DNA from: SKLM01 sp964575455
Lineage (GTDB): Bacteria; Chloroflexota; Anaerolineae; B4-G1
Assembly: GCA_964575455.1 (NCBI GenBank)
Contig: CAZNRX010000001.1
Location: 145,168-209,167 of the forward strand
DNA: 64,000 nt
Direction of reading: 5' to 3'
How positions within the stretch are numbered: position 1 is the stretch's first letter; each line of letters begins with the position of its first letter. Shown one piece after another: positions 52,056-60,729 of the stretch. Below the pieces are notes generated by a model. The model saw nothing but the letters and a program-made list of their open reading frames with translations, searched no databases and was not told where the DNA came from. A program made the translations under genes and the position numbers.

Positions 52056-53744
52056 TTGGCCAACACCACCCGCTACATCCGCTGGCAGATTCTCCTCATC
52101 CTGCTCGGGGTCGTTCTGCTGGCGCTGCTGCTCACCTACCTCGCCATCAACTACACCACCGTGCTCCGCCCGGGCCACGGTGGCACCTACGTAGAGGGCG
52201 TCGCCGGTCAACCTCACCTGCTCAACCCGCTGCTCAGCGGCTTCAACCCGCCCGACCGGGATCTCTGTTCCCTCATATTCAGCGGCCTGACCCGTCTCGG
52301 CAAGGACGGCAAGGTCGAGCCTGACCTGGCCAGCGACTGGGAGATCGGCGCCGACGGCCTCAGCTACACCTTCCGCCTGCGCTCCAACGCCTACTGGCAC
52401 GACGGCTCCCCGGTCACCGCCGACGACGTGATTTTCACCATCAAGCTGCTTCAGGATCCTCAGTTTCCCGGACCGCCTGAGCTTGGGGCCGATGTATGGC
52501 GTATGGCCGAGATCGAGAAGATCGATCGTCGCACGGTACAAGTCCGCCTGTCGGAGCCCTACGCCCCGTTCCTGGACTACACCACGGTCGGCATCCTGCC
52601 CGCTCACAAGATAGCCGGCACCTCCGCGGCCGACCTCGCGACATCCTCCTTCAACATGGCGCCGGTGGGCAGCGGTCCCTTCCAGGTGGAGGAGATCGAG
52701 AGCGACGAGGGGGACATCACGTCCATCGTGCTGAAGCAGTTCTCACGCTACTACCGGGCCCGTCCCTACCTTGACCGCGTTCAGTTCCACTTCTACCCAG
52801 GCTATGGAGAGGTGCTCGAAGCCTACGAGGCGGGTGACGTGGAGGGCGTCGCACGTGTCAGGACGGGTGATCTCTCTCGCGCTCGCGAGCTCATCAGTCT
52901 CAATCTCTTCTCTGCTCAGATCGCTGAGTACGGCATCGTGTTTCTCAACCTGGACGACCCTGATCTGCCTTTCTTCCAGGAGCAGGAGGTTCGTCAGGCG
53001 CTCATGCTGGCCCTCGACCGTCAGCAGATCATCGACGAAGTGTTGGAGGGCCAGGGTCTGATCACCAACAGTCCCATCCTGCCCGGAACGTGGGCCTACA
53101 GCGCCGACACGCCCGGCTATCATCACCAACCAGAGCGGGCGGAGGCGCTGCTGGAGGAGGCGGGCTGGGTCAAGGCGACCAAGGCCGATAGGAGGAACAG
53201 GGAGGGCACTCCCTTTGCCTTCACGCTCCTCACCTCCGACGACCCTCGGCGTGAGGCCATGGCCCAGAGGCTCGCGGAGCAGTGGGCCGACGTGCACCTC
53301 GATGTGTCCGTCGAGTCCGTGTCGGCCTCCGAGCTGCGAGAGGCCCTGGAGCAACGGGACTTCGAGGCTGCGCTGGTTCACCTGAAGCTGCCCGGCGATC
53401 CCGATCCCTATCCTTTCTGGCACGAGACGCAGGTTGAGAATGGCCAGAACTACACGGGATTCGTCCATCGGCGCACCAGTGAGGTCATCGAGCAGGCCCG
53501 CGTGACGCCCAACAAGAATCGACGCCTGGTGCTGTACGAGGAGTTCCAGCAGCTCTTCGCCGAGCAGCTCCCCTCGCTGCCGCTCTACGTGCCGGTCTAC
53601 ACCTATGGGGTCGACCAGAAGGTTAACGACGTCCAGATCGGCCCCCTGATGCATCCCTCAGACCGCTTCCGCACCATCCTCAACTGGTGGATCGTGCACC
53701 GGCGGGTCTTCGTCAGCGAGTCCGAGGCTCGTATCTTCCGCTGA
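52056..53744 (+). CDS. Extracytoplasmic solute-binding protein, family 5 (peptide/nickel type)
   Basis: The 562-residue protein has an N-terminal membrane anchor (WQILLILLGVVLLALLLTYL) without a lipobox, then a family 5 binding domain: HLLNPLLSGFNPPDRDLCSLIFSGLTRL (split here), LASDWEIGADGLSYTFRLR, YWHDGSPVTADDVIFTIKLL, QALMLALDRQQIIDEVL and LPSLPLYVPVYTYG. It would bind peptides or a similar ligand for ABC import. No permease or ATPase genes adjoin. Adjacency to secG is common in Chloroflexota; this is recollection rather than proof. Confidence 0.85.
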   Translation: MANTTRYIRWQILLILLGVVLLALLLTYLAINYTTVLRPGHGGTYVEGVAGQPHLLNPLLSGFNPPDRDLCSLIFSGLTRLGKDGKVEPDLASDWEIGADGLSYTFRLRSNAYWHDGSPVTADDVIFTIKLLQDPQFPGPPELGADVWRMAEIEKIDRRTVQVRLSEPYAPFLDYTTVGILPAHKIAGTSAADLATSSFNMAPVGSGPFQVEEIESDEGDITSIVLKQFSRYYRARPYLDRVQFHFYPGYGEVLEAYEAGDVEGVARVRTGDLSRARELISLNLFSAQIAEYGIVFLNLDDPDLPFFQEQEVRQALMLALDRQQIIDEVLEGQGLITNSPILPGTWAYSADTPGYHHQPERAEALLEEAGWVKATKADRRNREGTPFAFTLLTSDDPRREAMAQRLAEQWADVHLDVSVESVSASELREALEQRDFEAALVHLKLPGDPDPYPFWHETQVENGQNYTGFVHRRTSEVIEQARVTPNKNRRLVLYEEFQQLFAEQLPSLPLYVPVYTYGVDQKVNDVQIGPLMHPSDRFRTILNWWIVHRRVFVSESEARIFR

Positions 53745-53805
53745 TCGATCCAGACGACCGCGAAGCCACCGCCTCACGCTCCAGTCGGTTTGGGCGCTCG
53801 CCCAC

Positions 53806-53833
53806 TTGACAATGCAGGCTTTTCCGGTAGAAT
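53806..53833 (+). promoter_or_regulatory. tRNA-Leu promoter
   Basis: TTGACA (53806-53811), 16-base spacer, TAGAAT (53828-53833), ending 25 bases before the tRNA. Confidence 0.75.
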
Positions 53834-53858
53834 AGTCGTTGCCTAGAAAGGGCGTCGG

Positions 53859-53943
53859 GCCGAAGTGGCGGAACAGGCAGACGCGCTGCGTTCAGGGCGC
53901 AGTGGGCTTTTAGCCCATGTGGGTTCAACTCCCACCTTCGGCA
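53859..53943 (+). tRNA. tRNA-Leu (CAG)
   Basis: The acceptor stem GCCGAAG/CTTCGGC closes with discriminator A at 53943. The anticodon stem is CTGCG/CGCAG with loop TTCAGGG, giving anticodon CAG. A long variable arm (TGGGCTTTTAGCCCA) and T arm GTGGG-TTCAACT-CCCAC are typical of leucine tRNA. CCA is not encoded. Confidence 0.95.
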
Positions 53944-53948
53944 CTCCT

Positions 53949-53980
53949 AACCCGAGACGACCCCCGTCTCGGGTTTTCTT
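53949..53980 (+). terminator. Intrinsic terminator after tRNA-Leu
   Basis: AACCCGAGACG (53949-53959), loop ACCCC, CGTCTCGGGTT (53965-53975), then TTCTTT. This is the clearest Rho-independent terminator in the window. Confidence 0.93.
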
Positions 53981-53991
53981 TATATCCATTC

Positions 53992-54020
53992 TTGACTGCG
54001 CTGAGACTCTGATGTAAACT
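53992..54020 (+). promoter_or_regulatory. Promoter of the DivIC-like gene
   Basis: TTGACT (53992-53997), 17-base spacer, TAAACT (54015-54020) with a TG just before the -10. Confidence 0.55.
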
Positions 54021-54056
54021 TGTCACCACACGTCTTCTGGTAACCTGGAGGTCTCA

Positions 54057-54473
54057 ATGAAGATTCCGAAACTTGATCGATTACGCATCGCTATGGGGGC
54101 CGGCATTCTCCTCGTCGTCGTCATCGTCGGCGGAATCGGATGGGCATTCTTTCAGCAGTTGGCCCTTGCTGAGGAACTGCGAGGGGAGACCAGACAGCTG
54201 GAGCAGGCGTTGGCCACCCAGCATGCCCGCCAGGATTACCTCACGGCGACGTTGACCTACGTCCAGACCGATGAGTACGTGGAGGAATGGGCTCGAGAGC
54301 AGGCCAGGATGGTCAAGCCGGGGGAGGTGCTCGTCATCCCTCTCGTTGAAGGCGAAGGGGCCGAGCCCGCGCTGACGCCGACGGCCCAACCCGAGGCTCC
54401 CTTCCCACCGGTGACCGACGATCGACCCTTCTGGGTCGTCTGGTGGCAGACCCTCACCGGGTCGGGGCGGTAG
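54057..54473 (+). CDS. FtsB/DivIC-like septum formation initiator
   Basis: The 138-residue bitopic protein has one membrane helix (AMGAGILLVVVIVGGIGWAFF) and a coiled coil (LALAEELRGETRQLEQALAT). It also has YLTATLTYVQTDEYVEEWAREQARMVKPGEVLVIPL (in parts), the end of the DivIC/FtsB domain with its typical E-x-x-AR-x-x-x-x-KPGE motif. A Pro-rich tail ends in WVVWWQTLTG. It would act with FtsQ and FtsL in the divisome, although it lies far from the fts cluster. Confidence 0.85.
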   Translation: MKIPKLDRLRIAMGAGILLVVVIVGGIGWAFFQQLALAEELRGETRQLEQALATQHARQDYLTATLTYVQTDEYVEEWAREQARMVKPGEVLVIPLVEGEGAEPALTPTAQPEAPFPPVTDDRPFWVVWWQTLTGSGR

Positions 54474-54494
54474 GCAGCGATCATAAGGAGAGCG

Positions 54495-56270
54495 ATGAAG
54501 TTTGATGAGCTGGAGAACCGGTACTTCGAGCTGAAGGGGAAGCACGCCGCCGGGTTGTTGAGCGATGAGGCCTTCCAAGCTCAGGTGGCCGAGCTGAGGA
54601 CAGAGGATACTCAAGGCCGCGTCTGGGCCATAGGCGCCGACTCGGGTCGCTGGTACGTCTACCAGGGCGGCGAATGGATGGAGGGGGAGCCGCCAACGTC
54701 GGGCGCCGCCGCTGGTGGTCTCAACCGCGGCCTCATGATCGGGGGTATAGCGGCTATAGGTCTCGCGCTTCTCGGTTGCTTAGCCCTGGTCGTCTACGGC
54801 GTCGTCGCGCCGGGACGGCCGCTCGTCCGCCTCCTCTCCGGGCCGGCGACCGAGACGCCGACAATGCAGCCGGTCTGCACGCCGCCAGCTTGTGAACCCG
54901 ACGAGGAGTACTACTGCCCCGGGGAGTGTCCCGGTGGCTGCGGCATCATCTGTGTCACGGTCCCCCCCAGCGCGACGGTGGACGAGGAAGGTGAGGGGGC
55001 CGTCCCCTCCGCGACATCGACGCTCCAGCCAGTCTGCACGCCGCCAGCTTGTGAAGCCGACGAGGCGTATTACTGCCCCGATGAGTGCCTCGGCGGCTGC
55101 GGCGTCGTCTGTGCCACGTTCACCCCCACACCTCAGCCGGAGGAGGGCGCGGCGACCGCCACGGCCACGGCGACGCCCGCAGCCTCTCCCACACCGGAGC
55201 TATCGCCCACGCCTGAGGCTTCCCCCACGCCTCGACCCCCGGGTCTCATCACCGGGTTCGAGACGTTCGGGGCCTGGGAGCGTGGGAATGAGCCGCACGG
55301 CACCTTCTCGCAGCAGAGCGATCGGGTGCACAACGGCTCCTTCGCCGCGGTTCTTGACTACGACCTGCCCACCGGGGGCAACGATTTCGTCGTCTTCATG
55401 CGGGATATACCGCTGGGCGGGGCGCCGAACGTCATCCGCATCTGGGTCTACGAGGACGGCTCCGGCAACTTCCTCAACGTGTGGATCAAGGACGCGGAGG
55501 GGGAGCGCTGGCAGGCCACATTCGGCCGCCTGACGGGCACCGGCTGGCGCCAGCGGGAGGCCATCATCCAGGTGGGGCAGCCATGGCCTTGGAGCCACAT
55601 CGATGGTCCCAGCGATGGCGAGATCGACTACCCAATCACTTTCAACGGCCTGGTGCTAGACGGCGTGTCCGGTGCGCCTCGTGTGGGCAGTGTCGCCATC
55701 GACGACCTGACGCACGCGACGCTGGCCGTGGTGCCCAACACGCCCACCCCGATCGGATGGGCGCCAGCCACGCCCACACCCTGCGCCTACGAACCCTGGG
55801 GCTGGTTCGAGGGCGCCCTGATGTTCACGCCGGGGGCGCAGGAGAAGATCGGCTGCCCGGTGGCGGACGTCCGCACCTTGAACGCCGCCAGCCAGGACTT
55901 CGAGCGTGGCATCATGGTCTGGCGTGAGGACGAGCGGTTGATCTACGTCCTCTACGATGGGGACGGCTGGGAGGCCTACTACGACGAGTGGCGGGAGGGC
56001 ATGCCGGAGCAGGATCCCGCGTATGGGCCGCCGCCCGAGGGCCTGATCCAGCCCAAACGGGGCTTTGGGCTCGTCTGGCAGGAGCACCCGTCGGTCCGCG
56101 ACAGAGTGGGATGGGGCTTGAACGAGGAGCGCCTCTGCGACAAAGCCCACGTGCAGCCCTTCGAACGCGGCCTGATGATCTCTTGCGAGCACAACGTGAC
56201 GCCCCGGGCGAAGATCTACGTCTTCATCCTCTACGACGACTTCACCTACGACATATACATGCCAGGGTAG
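54495..56270 (+). CDS. Membrane-anchored protein with Cys-rich repeats and Thr/Pro linkers
   Basis: This 591-residue protein is not a family I can name. A short cytoplasmic domain (residues 1-65; FDELENRYFELKGKHAAGLL, WYVYQGGEWMEG) is followed by one membrane helix (about 78-105). Two Cys-rich repeats follow (QPVCTPPACEPDEEYYCPGE and QPVCTPPACEADEAYYCPDE, each completed by GGCGxxC), then a T/P/A-rich linker. An external region contains a beta-sandwich-like domain (GFETFGAWERGNEPHGTFSQ; carbohydrate-binding in style) and a Trp/Tyr-rich C-terminal domain. It is probably a cell-surface sensor or binding protein. ATG 54495 follows AAGGAG. Confidence 0.65.
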   Translation: MKFDELENRYFELKGKHAAGLLSDEAFQAQVAELRTEDTQGRVWAIGADSGRWYVYQGGEWMEGEPPTSGAAAGGLNRGLMIGGIAAIGLALLGCLALVVYGVVAPGRPLVRLLSGPATETPTMQPVCTPPACEPDEEYYCPGECPGGCGIICVTVPPSATVDEEGEGAVPSATSTLQPVCTPPACEADEAYYCPDECLGGCGVVCATFTPTPQPEEGAATATATATPAASPTPELSPTPEASPTPRPPGLITGFETFGAWERGNEPHGTFSQQSDRVHNGSFAAVLDYDLPTGGNDFVVFMRDIPLGGAPNVIRIWVYEDGSGNFLNVWIKDAEGERWQATFGRLTGTGWRQREAIIQVGQPWPWSHIDGPSDGEIDYPITFNGLVLDGVSGAPRVGSVAIDDLTHATLAVVPNTPTPIGWAPATPTPCAYEPWGWFEGALMFTPGAQEKIGCPVADVRTLNAASQDFERGIMVWREDERLIYVLYDGDGWEAYYDEWREGMPEQDPAYGPPPEGLIQPKRGFGLVWQEHPSVRDRVGWGLNEERLCDKAHVQPFERGLMISCEHNVTPRAKIYVFILYDDFTYDIYMPG

Positions 56271-56326
56271 CGCAGGACCTCTGCTCTCCTGCGGCAGCCC
56301 AGCCTGCGAACGCATAGACAACGATT

Positions 56327-57412
56327 ATGGAGGCAGACGTGGACTTGGACGACAAGGAGCTCATTCGTCAGACCGATCCCAGCGCTATGCTGGCGCACAT
56401 CCGCGGTTTCCCGCAGCACTGCCGCAACGCCTGGGATCAGGTCCAGGCATGGCGAGCCCCGGCGGACTGGGGCGAGATTCAGCACATCTTGATCACCGGG
56501 ATGGGCGGCTCAGCCATTGGCGGCGTGCTCCTGGCGGGCCTGGTGGCTGATGAGAGCCGCGTGCCGATCTCGGTCTGGCGCAACTACGGCCTTCCCGCCT
56601 ACGTGCAGGGGCCTGAAAATCTCGTCGTGGCCTGCAGCTACTCCGGCAACACCGAGGAGACCCTCTCCACCTTCCGCGAAGCGCTGAAGCGGGGCGCAAC
56701 GGTCGCCGCCATCACCACGGGCGGGAAGCTGGCCGCGTTGGCGGAGGAGAGCGACGCCGCGGTGGTCCGCTTCGACTACGAATCGCAGCCCCGGGCCGCC
56801 CTGGGCCACGCCTTCTTCCACCTGCTGGGCGCCGTCTCCCAGGCCATCTCGCTGCCCGACTACGGCAAGGACGTGAGCGAGGCCGTCCAGGTGATGAAGG
56901 CCTGGCAGGCGGAGATCGCCCCCGAGGTGGGCACGGGGGAGAACGCCGCTAAGCAGCTGGCCCGTCGGGCCGAGGGGCGGCAGCTCGTCGTCCTCGGCGC
57001 CGGCCCCCTGGCCGGCGTGGCCAACCGTTGGAAGACCCAGATCAACGAGAACGCCAAGCAATGGGCTTTCTTCGAGATGATGCCGGAGCTGAACCACAAT
57101 ACCGTCTGCGGTTTCGGCATGCCGGAGGCCGTGCCAGACCACACGCTCGTGGTGATGCTCCGCTCGGAGGCCGATCCTCCTCGCCTGCAGGCCCGCTGGG
57201 ACGTCACGGCGGAGCTGCTGGAGCGGGAGGGCGTGCCCACGGAGATGGTCTACGGTCGAGGCGAGAGCACCCTGAGCCAGATCTTATCGCTGATCCACTT
57301 CGGCGACGTCGTGAGCCTCTATCTGGCGGTCCTCAACGAGGTGGACCCGACGCCGGTCGAGTCCATCGCGTTTCTCAAGCAGCGGCTGGCGGAGGCGCAG
57401 AGCCGAGGTTGA
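56327..57412 (+). CDS. Bifunctional phosphoglucose/phosphomannose isomerase
   Basis: The 361-residue double-SIS protein has ILITGMGGSAIGGVLLAGL, ACSYSGNTEETLSTFREAL, LPDYGKDVSEA, NENAKQWAFFEMMPELNHN (Glu and His of the active site) and LSQILSLIHFGDVVSLYLAVL. It interconverts glucose-6-P or mannose-6-P with fructose-6-P. It lies downstream of the Cys-repeat protein. With the phosphohexomutase at 25.5 kb it could feed nucleotide-sugar synthesis. Confidence 0.9.
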   Translation: MEADVDLDDKELIRQTDPSAMLAHIRGFPQHCRNAWDQVQAWRAPADWGEIQHILITGMGGSAIGGVLLAGLVADESRVPISVWRNYGLPAYVQGPENLVVACSYSGNTEETLSTFREALKRGATVAAITTGGKLAALAEESDAAVVRFDYESQPRAALGHAFFHLLGAVSQAISLPDYGKDVSEAVQVMKAWQAEIAPEVGTGENAAKQLARRAEGRQLVVLGAGPLAGVANRWKTQINENAKQWAFFEMMPELNHNTVCGFGMPEAVPDHTLVVMLRSEADPPRLQARWDVTAELLEREGVPTEMVYGRGESTLSQILSLIHFGDVVSLYLAVLNEVDPTPVESIAFLKQRLAEAQSRG

Positions 57413-57471
57413 TCAATGTCTCGCCTGGTGGGGCAGGGTAGTATGACCCCACGGTGGCTTACGGTGCTTAC

Positions 57472-57554
57472 GGTGCCTGGCACTTGCCGTTAGTGCCTGG
57501 CACCTGACCCTCCTCCTGCACCCCGCAGCACCGTCGTGCCTGGCACCTGACCCT
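57472..57554. repeat. GTGCCTGGCAC repeats, three copies
   Basis: GTGCC-T-GGCAC, a near-palindrome, occurs at 57473-57483, 57493-57503 and 57536-57546; the last two extend into CTGACCCT. They lie between the isomerase gene and the MITE-like element. The spacer from 57413 to 57840 has no gene. Confidence 0.75.
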
Positions 57555-57601
57555 CTGTCTCAAGGCCATCGCCCATGGGACGCGGAGTGCCGATGGTCCT
57601 G

Positions 57602-57754
57602 CAGGGCAATCGCATTTGACCAGAATTCCGAAGTTTCGGTCGAGTATTCGTCCCGAGCGTTGCGCGCATTCTGGGCGGGATGCCTTTAGAAGCAGGCTAT
57701 CCTGCAAACTTCGGAATTCTAAGCGTTCTCTCCTTTCCATATGCGATTGCCCTG
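57602..57754. mobile_element. 153-bp MITE-like element with 14-bp terminal inverted repeats
   Basis: CAGGGCAATCGCAT (57602-57615) is perfectly inverted as ATGCGATTGCCCTG (57741-57754). The element is flanked by a 10-bp direct repeat, GATGGTCCTG (57592-57601 and 57755-57764), which fits a target-site duplication. Inside is a second perfect inverted repeat, AGAATTCCGAAGTTT (57622-57636) and AAACTTCGGAATTCT (57706-57720). No transposase reading frame fits in it. The parent transposon family is unknown to me; a 10-bp duplication would suit IS4-like elements. Confidence 0.8.
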
Positions 57755-57773
57755 GATGGTCCTGCTTCCCGCC

Positions 57774-57802
57774 TTGACACGGCTTTCATTATCTTGTATC
57801 AT
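57774..57802 (+). promoter_or_regulatory. Promoter of the DeoR-type regulator operon
   Basis: TTGACA (57774-57779), 17-base spacer, TATCAT (57797-57802). It begins 20 bases after the MITE-like element. Confidence 0.8.
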
Positions 57803-57807
57803 GAAAG
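57783..57807 (+). promoter_or_regulatory. Putative operator in the DeoR promoter
   Basis: CTTTCAT (57783-57789) and ATGAAAG (57801-57807) are perfect inverted half-sites 11 bases apart, overlapping the spacer and the -10. A further GAAA-N6-GAAA lies just downstream. TTTC/GAAA sites are common for DeoR/GlpR regulators, so self-repression is likely. Confidence 0.55.
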
Positions 57808-57840
57808 AAATCGAAACCTACGACAGGATAAAAAGGATCG

Positions 57841-58623
57841 ATGTTCCCCGAAGAGAGGCGACGCAGCATTCTGGATCTGGTCGACCGGCGCGGTCGGGTC
57901 TCCGTCAAGGAGCTGAGCGACCGGTTCGATGTCTCCGACGTCACCATCCGCGCTGACCTGAAAACCCTGGCCGACGAGGGCATGGTCGTGCGCACCCACG
58001 GCGGCGCCGTGCCCGGCGACCGGGGCCTGCGCTATCTCTCGCTGTCCAAACGCCTCGAGAAGCAGATGGCGGAGAAGCAGCGCATCGGCGAATGCGGCGC
58101 CGGCCTCATCTCCCACGGGGAGGCGATCTTCCTCGACAGCAGCAGCACCGCCCTGGCCGTGGCCCACAATCTGCGGCGTCACCACGATCTGACCATCGTC
58201 ACCAACGCCCTGGCCGTCGCTCAGGAGATGCTCGACGTGCAGGACGTGACCGTCCTGATGATCGGGGGCCGGCTCCATCGGGATACGGCCTCGCTGGTGG
58301 GCGGCCTGGAGATCGCGGAGCAGCTTGGCGAGCTCAACCTTCAGAGGGGGTTCTTCGGGGCGCACGGCATCAGCGTCCGGAGGGGGCTCACAGACGTGAG
58401 CGTCGAGGAGGCCGAGCTGAAGCGCGCGCTGATCGGCCGGTGCCAGGAGATCATCGCGGTGCTGGACGGGACGAAGTGGGAGCGCGTGGGGCTGGCGTCC
58501 TTCGCGCATTTGGAGCAAGTGGACCGTGTCATCACAGATGCCGGGGCCCCGTCGGGGGCGGTAGAGCGCGTCCAGGCCCTGGGGACGGACGTCATGATCG
58601 CGCGGATGCGCCATCAGTCTTGA
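57841..58623 (+). CDS. DeoR/GlpR-family transcriptional regulator
   Basis: The 260-residue protein has an N-terminal winged helix-turn-helix (EERRRSILDLVDRRGRVSVK, ELSDRFDVSDVTIRADL, DEGMVVRTHGGAV) and a C-terminal DeoR sensor domain (IFLDSSSTALAVAHNL, VTVLMIGGRLHRDTASLVGG, FFGAHGISVRRGLTD, VLDGTKWERVGLASFA). Family members bind phosphorylated sugars. ATG 57841 follows AAAAAGGA. Only 25 bases separate it from the E1 gene, so it probably controls the dehydrogenase genes and itself. Confidence 0.92.
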   Translation: MFPEERRRSILDLVDRRGRVSVKELSDRFDVSDVTIRADLKTLADEGMVVRTHGGAVPGDRGLRYLSLSKRLEKQMAEKQRIGECGAGLISHGEAIFLDSSSTALAVAHNLRRHHDLTIVTNALAVAQEMLDVQDVTVLMIGGRLHRDTASLVGGLEIAEQLGELNLQRGFFGAHGISVRRGLTDVSVEEAELKRALIGRCQEIIAVLDGTKWERVGLASFAHLEQVDRVITDAGAPSGAVERVQALGTDVMIARMRHQS

Positions 58624-58648
58624 CAATCGTCATAAGGAGAGAGGATAT

Positions 58649-60721
58649 ATGTCTGAGAGCGGAGACGAGGTTCGGGAGGCCTTGGGCCTCTCCAAGCCTG
58701 AAGCACTCGATCTTCTGCAGCAGATGTGGGAGATCCGCATGTTCGAGAACAAGGTCTACGACCTGCTCGGACGGAACATCATCAAGGGGGCCTCGCACCT
58801 CTATGCGGGGGAGGAGGCTGTCGCGGTGGGGGCCGTGGCTGCCCTTCAGGACGACGACCTGATCACCAGCACCCACCGCGGACACGGCCACTGCCACGCC
58901 CGCGGCGCCGCGCTGACCAGGTCCGAGGAGGAGCGACAGGAGCACATCAGCAAGATGATGGCCGAGCTCTGCGGCCGCGACACCGGCTACTGTCGCGGAC
59001 GGGGCGGCTCGATGCACATCGCCGACGTCGAGAACGGGAACCTGGGGGCCACCGGCATCGTCGGCGGGAACATCCCCGTGGCCACCGGCGCGGCGCTAGC
59101 CCAGGAGATGCAGGGGACCGGTCAGGTCGTGCTCTGCTTCTTCGGCGACGGCGCCTCAAACACCGGCAACTTCCACGAGTCGATCAACCTGGCCGCCGCC
59201 TGGGATCTGCCCGTGGTCTACGTGGTGGAGAACAACCTCTACGGCATGTCGGTCCCCATCGAGAAGGCCGCGGCGGAGCTGGACATCGCCGATCGGGCCT
59301 GCGCCTATGGCATCCCCGGGCAGGTGGTCGACGGCATGGACGTGCTCGCGGTGCGAGAGGCGGTGGGCCAGGCCATCGGTCGCGCCCGTCGGGGTGATGG
59401 GCCCTCGCTGCTGGAGTGCAAGACGTATCGCTGGTACGGCCACTCCCGCTCCGACCCGCGCAAGTATCGCACCAGCGAGGAGGAGGCCGCCTGGAAGGCC
59501 CGGGACCCCATACCCAACTTCGCCGCTCTCTTGGTGGAGCAGGGCATCGCCACCCAGGAGGAGGTCGACGCAGTCGAGGAGCGGGCCGAGGAGGAGGTCG
59601 AGCGCGCGGCCGAGTTTGCCCTGGGGTCGCCGACGCCGCCAGTGGAGGAGCTGGAGAGGTACGTCTACGCGCCCTTCGCGTGGACCGAGGAGGACATGGA
59701 GCGGGAGCGAGAGCTGCGGGAGCTCTGCCGGAACGGTGGGCCGGGCACGCGCCAGGTGACCTACCGCCAGGCCATCCAGGAGGCCCTGCGCGAGGAGATG
59801 GTGCGCGATCCGGACGTCTTCGTGATGGGGGAGGACGTGGGTCTCTACGGCGGGGCCTACGGCGCCACGCGCGGGCTCTTCGACGAGTTCGGCGAGGCCC
59901 GCGTCAAGGACACGCCCATCTCCGAGGCCGCCATCGGCGGGGCCGCGGTGGGCGCGGCCATGGCCGGCATGCGCCCCGTGGCGGAGATCATGTACGTCGA
60001 CTTCACCCCGCTGGCCATGGACCAGATCGCCAACCAGGGGGCGAAGAACCGCTACATGTTCGGCGGCAAGACGACGGTGCCCATGGTGATCCGCACCGAG
60101 GGTGGGGCGGGGCGCTCCATCGCGGCCCATCACTCGCAGTCGCTGGAGGCCCTCTGGGTCCACTTCCCCGGTATCTACGTCGTCATGCCCAGCACGCCCT
60201 ACGACGTCAAGGGGCTCCTCAAGGCCGCCATCCGGGACGACAACCCGGTGATGTTCATCGAGCATAAGATGATCTACGGCGTCGAGGGCCACGTGCCCGA
60301 CGAGGACTACGTCATCCCCTTCGGCGTGGCCGACGTGAAGCGGGAGGGCTCCGACGTGACGGTCGTCACGTACTCCCGCATGGTGCACCGCGCGCTGGAG
60401 GCCGCCGAGCAACTGGCGGAGGAGGGGGTCAGCGTGGAGGTGATCGACCTGCGCACCCTCAAGCCCCTCGATATGGAGACCGTGGGGCGCTCGCTGCAGA
60501 AGACCGGGCGTATGGTGGGCGTCACCGAGGCCTACCAGACGGGCTCGTTCATCAGCGAGCTGATCACCCGCGTGCAGCAGGAGCAGTTCGACTGGCTCGA
60601 CGCCCCACTGGAGCGTGTGTGCGCCGCCGACGTGCCGGTGCCCATGAGCGAGCCTTTGGAGGACGCGGCGATCCCGGGCGTTGAGCGCATCGTCGCCGCC
60701 ATTCGCCGCACGCTGCGCTAG
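58649..60721 (+). CDS. Fused 2-oxoacid/acetoin dehydrogenase E1 (alpha plus beta)
   Basis: The 690-residue thiamine diphosphate enzyme joins two usually separate chains. Residues 1-345 are E1 alpha (MWEIRMFENKVYDLLGRNII, HRGHGHCHARGA, and the TPP motif GDGASNTGNFHESI from G166 ending in VVENN). Residues 370-690 are E1 beta (TYRQAIQEALREEMVRDPDV, MGEDVGLYGGAYGATRGLF, AEIMYVDFTPLAMDQIANQ, DLRTLKPLDMETV). It decarboxylates a 2-oxoacid or acetoin and passes the acyl group to E2; pyruvate or acetoin is most likely. E2 follows after 8 bases. No E3 is in the window. Confidence 0.9.
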   Translation: MSESGDEVREALGLSKPEALDLLQQMWEIRMFENKVYDLLGRNIIKGASHLYAGEEAVAVGAVAALQDDDLITSTHRGHGHCHARGAALTRSEEERQEHISKMMAELCGRDTGYCRGRGGSMHIADVENGNLGATGIVGGNIPVATGAALAQEMQGTGQVVLCFFGDGASNTGNFHESINLAAAWDLPVVYVVENNLYGMSVPIEKAAAELDIADRACAYGIPGQVVDGMDVLAVREAVGQAIGRARRGDGPSLLECKTYRWYGHSRSDPRKYRTSEEEAAWKARDPIPNFAALLVEQGIATQEEVDAVEERAEEEVERAAEFALGSPTPPVEELERYVYAPFAWTEEDMERERELRELCRNGGPGTRQVTYRQAIQEALREEMVRDPDVFVMGEDVGLYGGAYGATRGLFDEFGEARVKDTPISEAAIGGAAVGAAMAGMRPVAEIMYVDFTPLAMDQIANQGAKNRYMFGGKTTVPMVIRTEGGAGRSIAAHHSQSLEALWVHFPGIYVVMPSTPYDVKGLLKAAIRDDNPVMFIEHKMIYGVEGHVPDEDYVIPFGVADVKREGSDVTVVTYSRMVHRALEAAEQLAEEGVSVEVIDLRTLKPLDMETVGRSLQKTGRMVGVTEAYQTGSFISELITRVQQEQFDWLDAPLERVCAADVPVPMSEPLEDAAIPGVERIVAAIRRTLR

Positions 60722-60729
60722 GAGGAACC

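Noticed and set aside
53960..54056. A second tRNA or small RNA after tRNA-Leu
   Set aside because: The sequence is accounted for by the terminator and the promoter of the next gene; no cloverleaf could be drawn.
57602..57754. Complete insertion sequence
   Set aside because: The element is only 153 bp and has no transposase frame.
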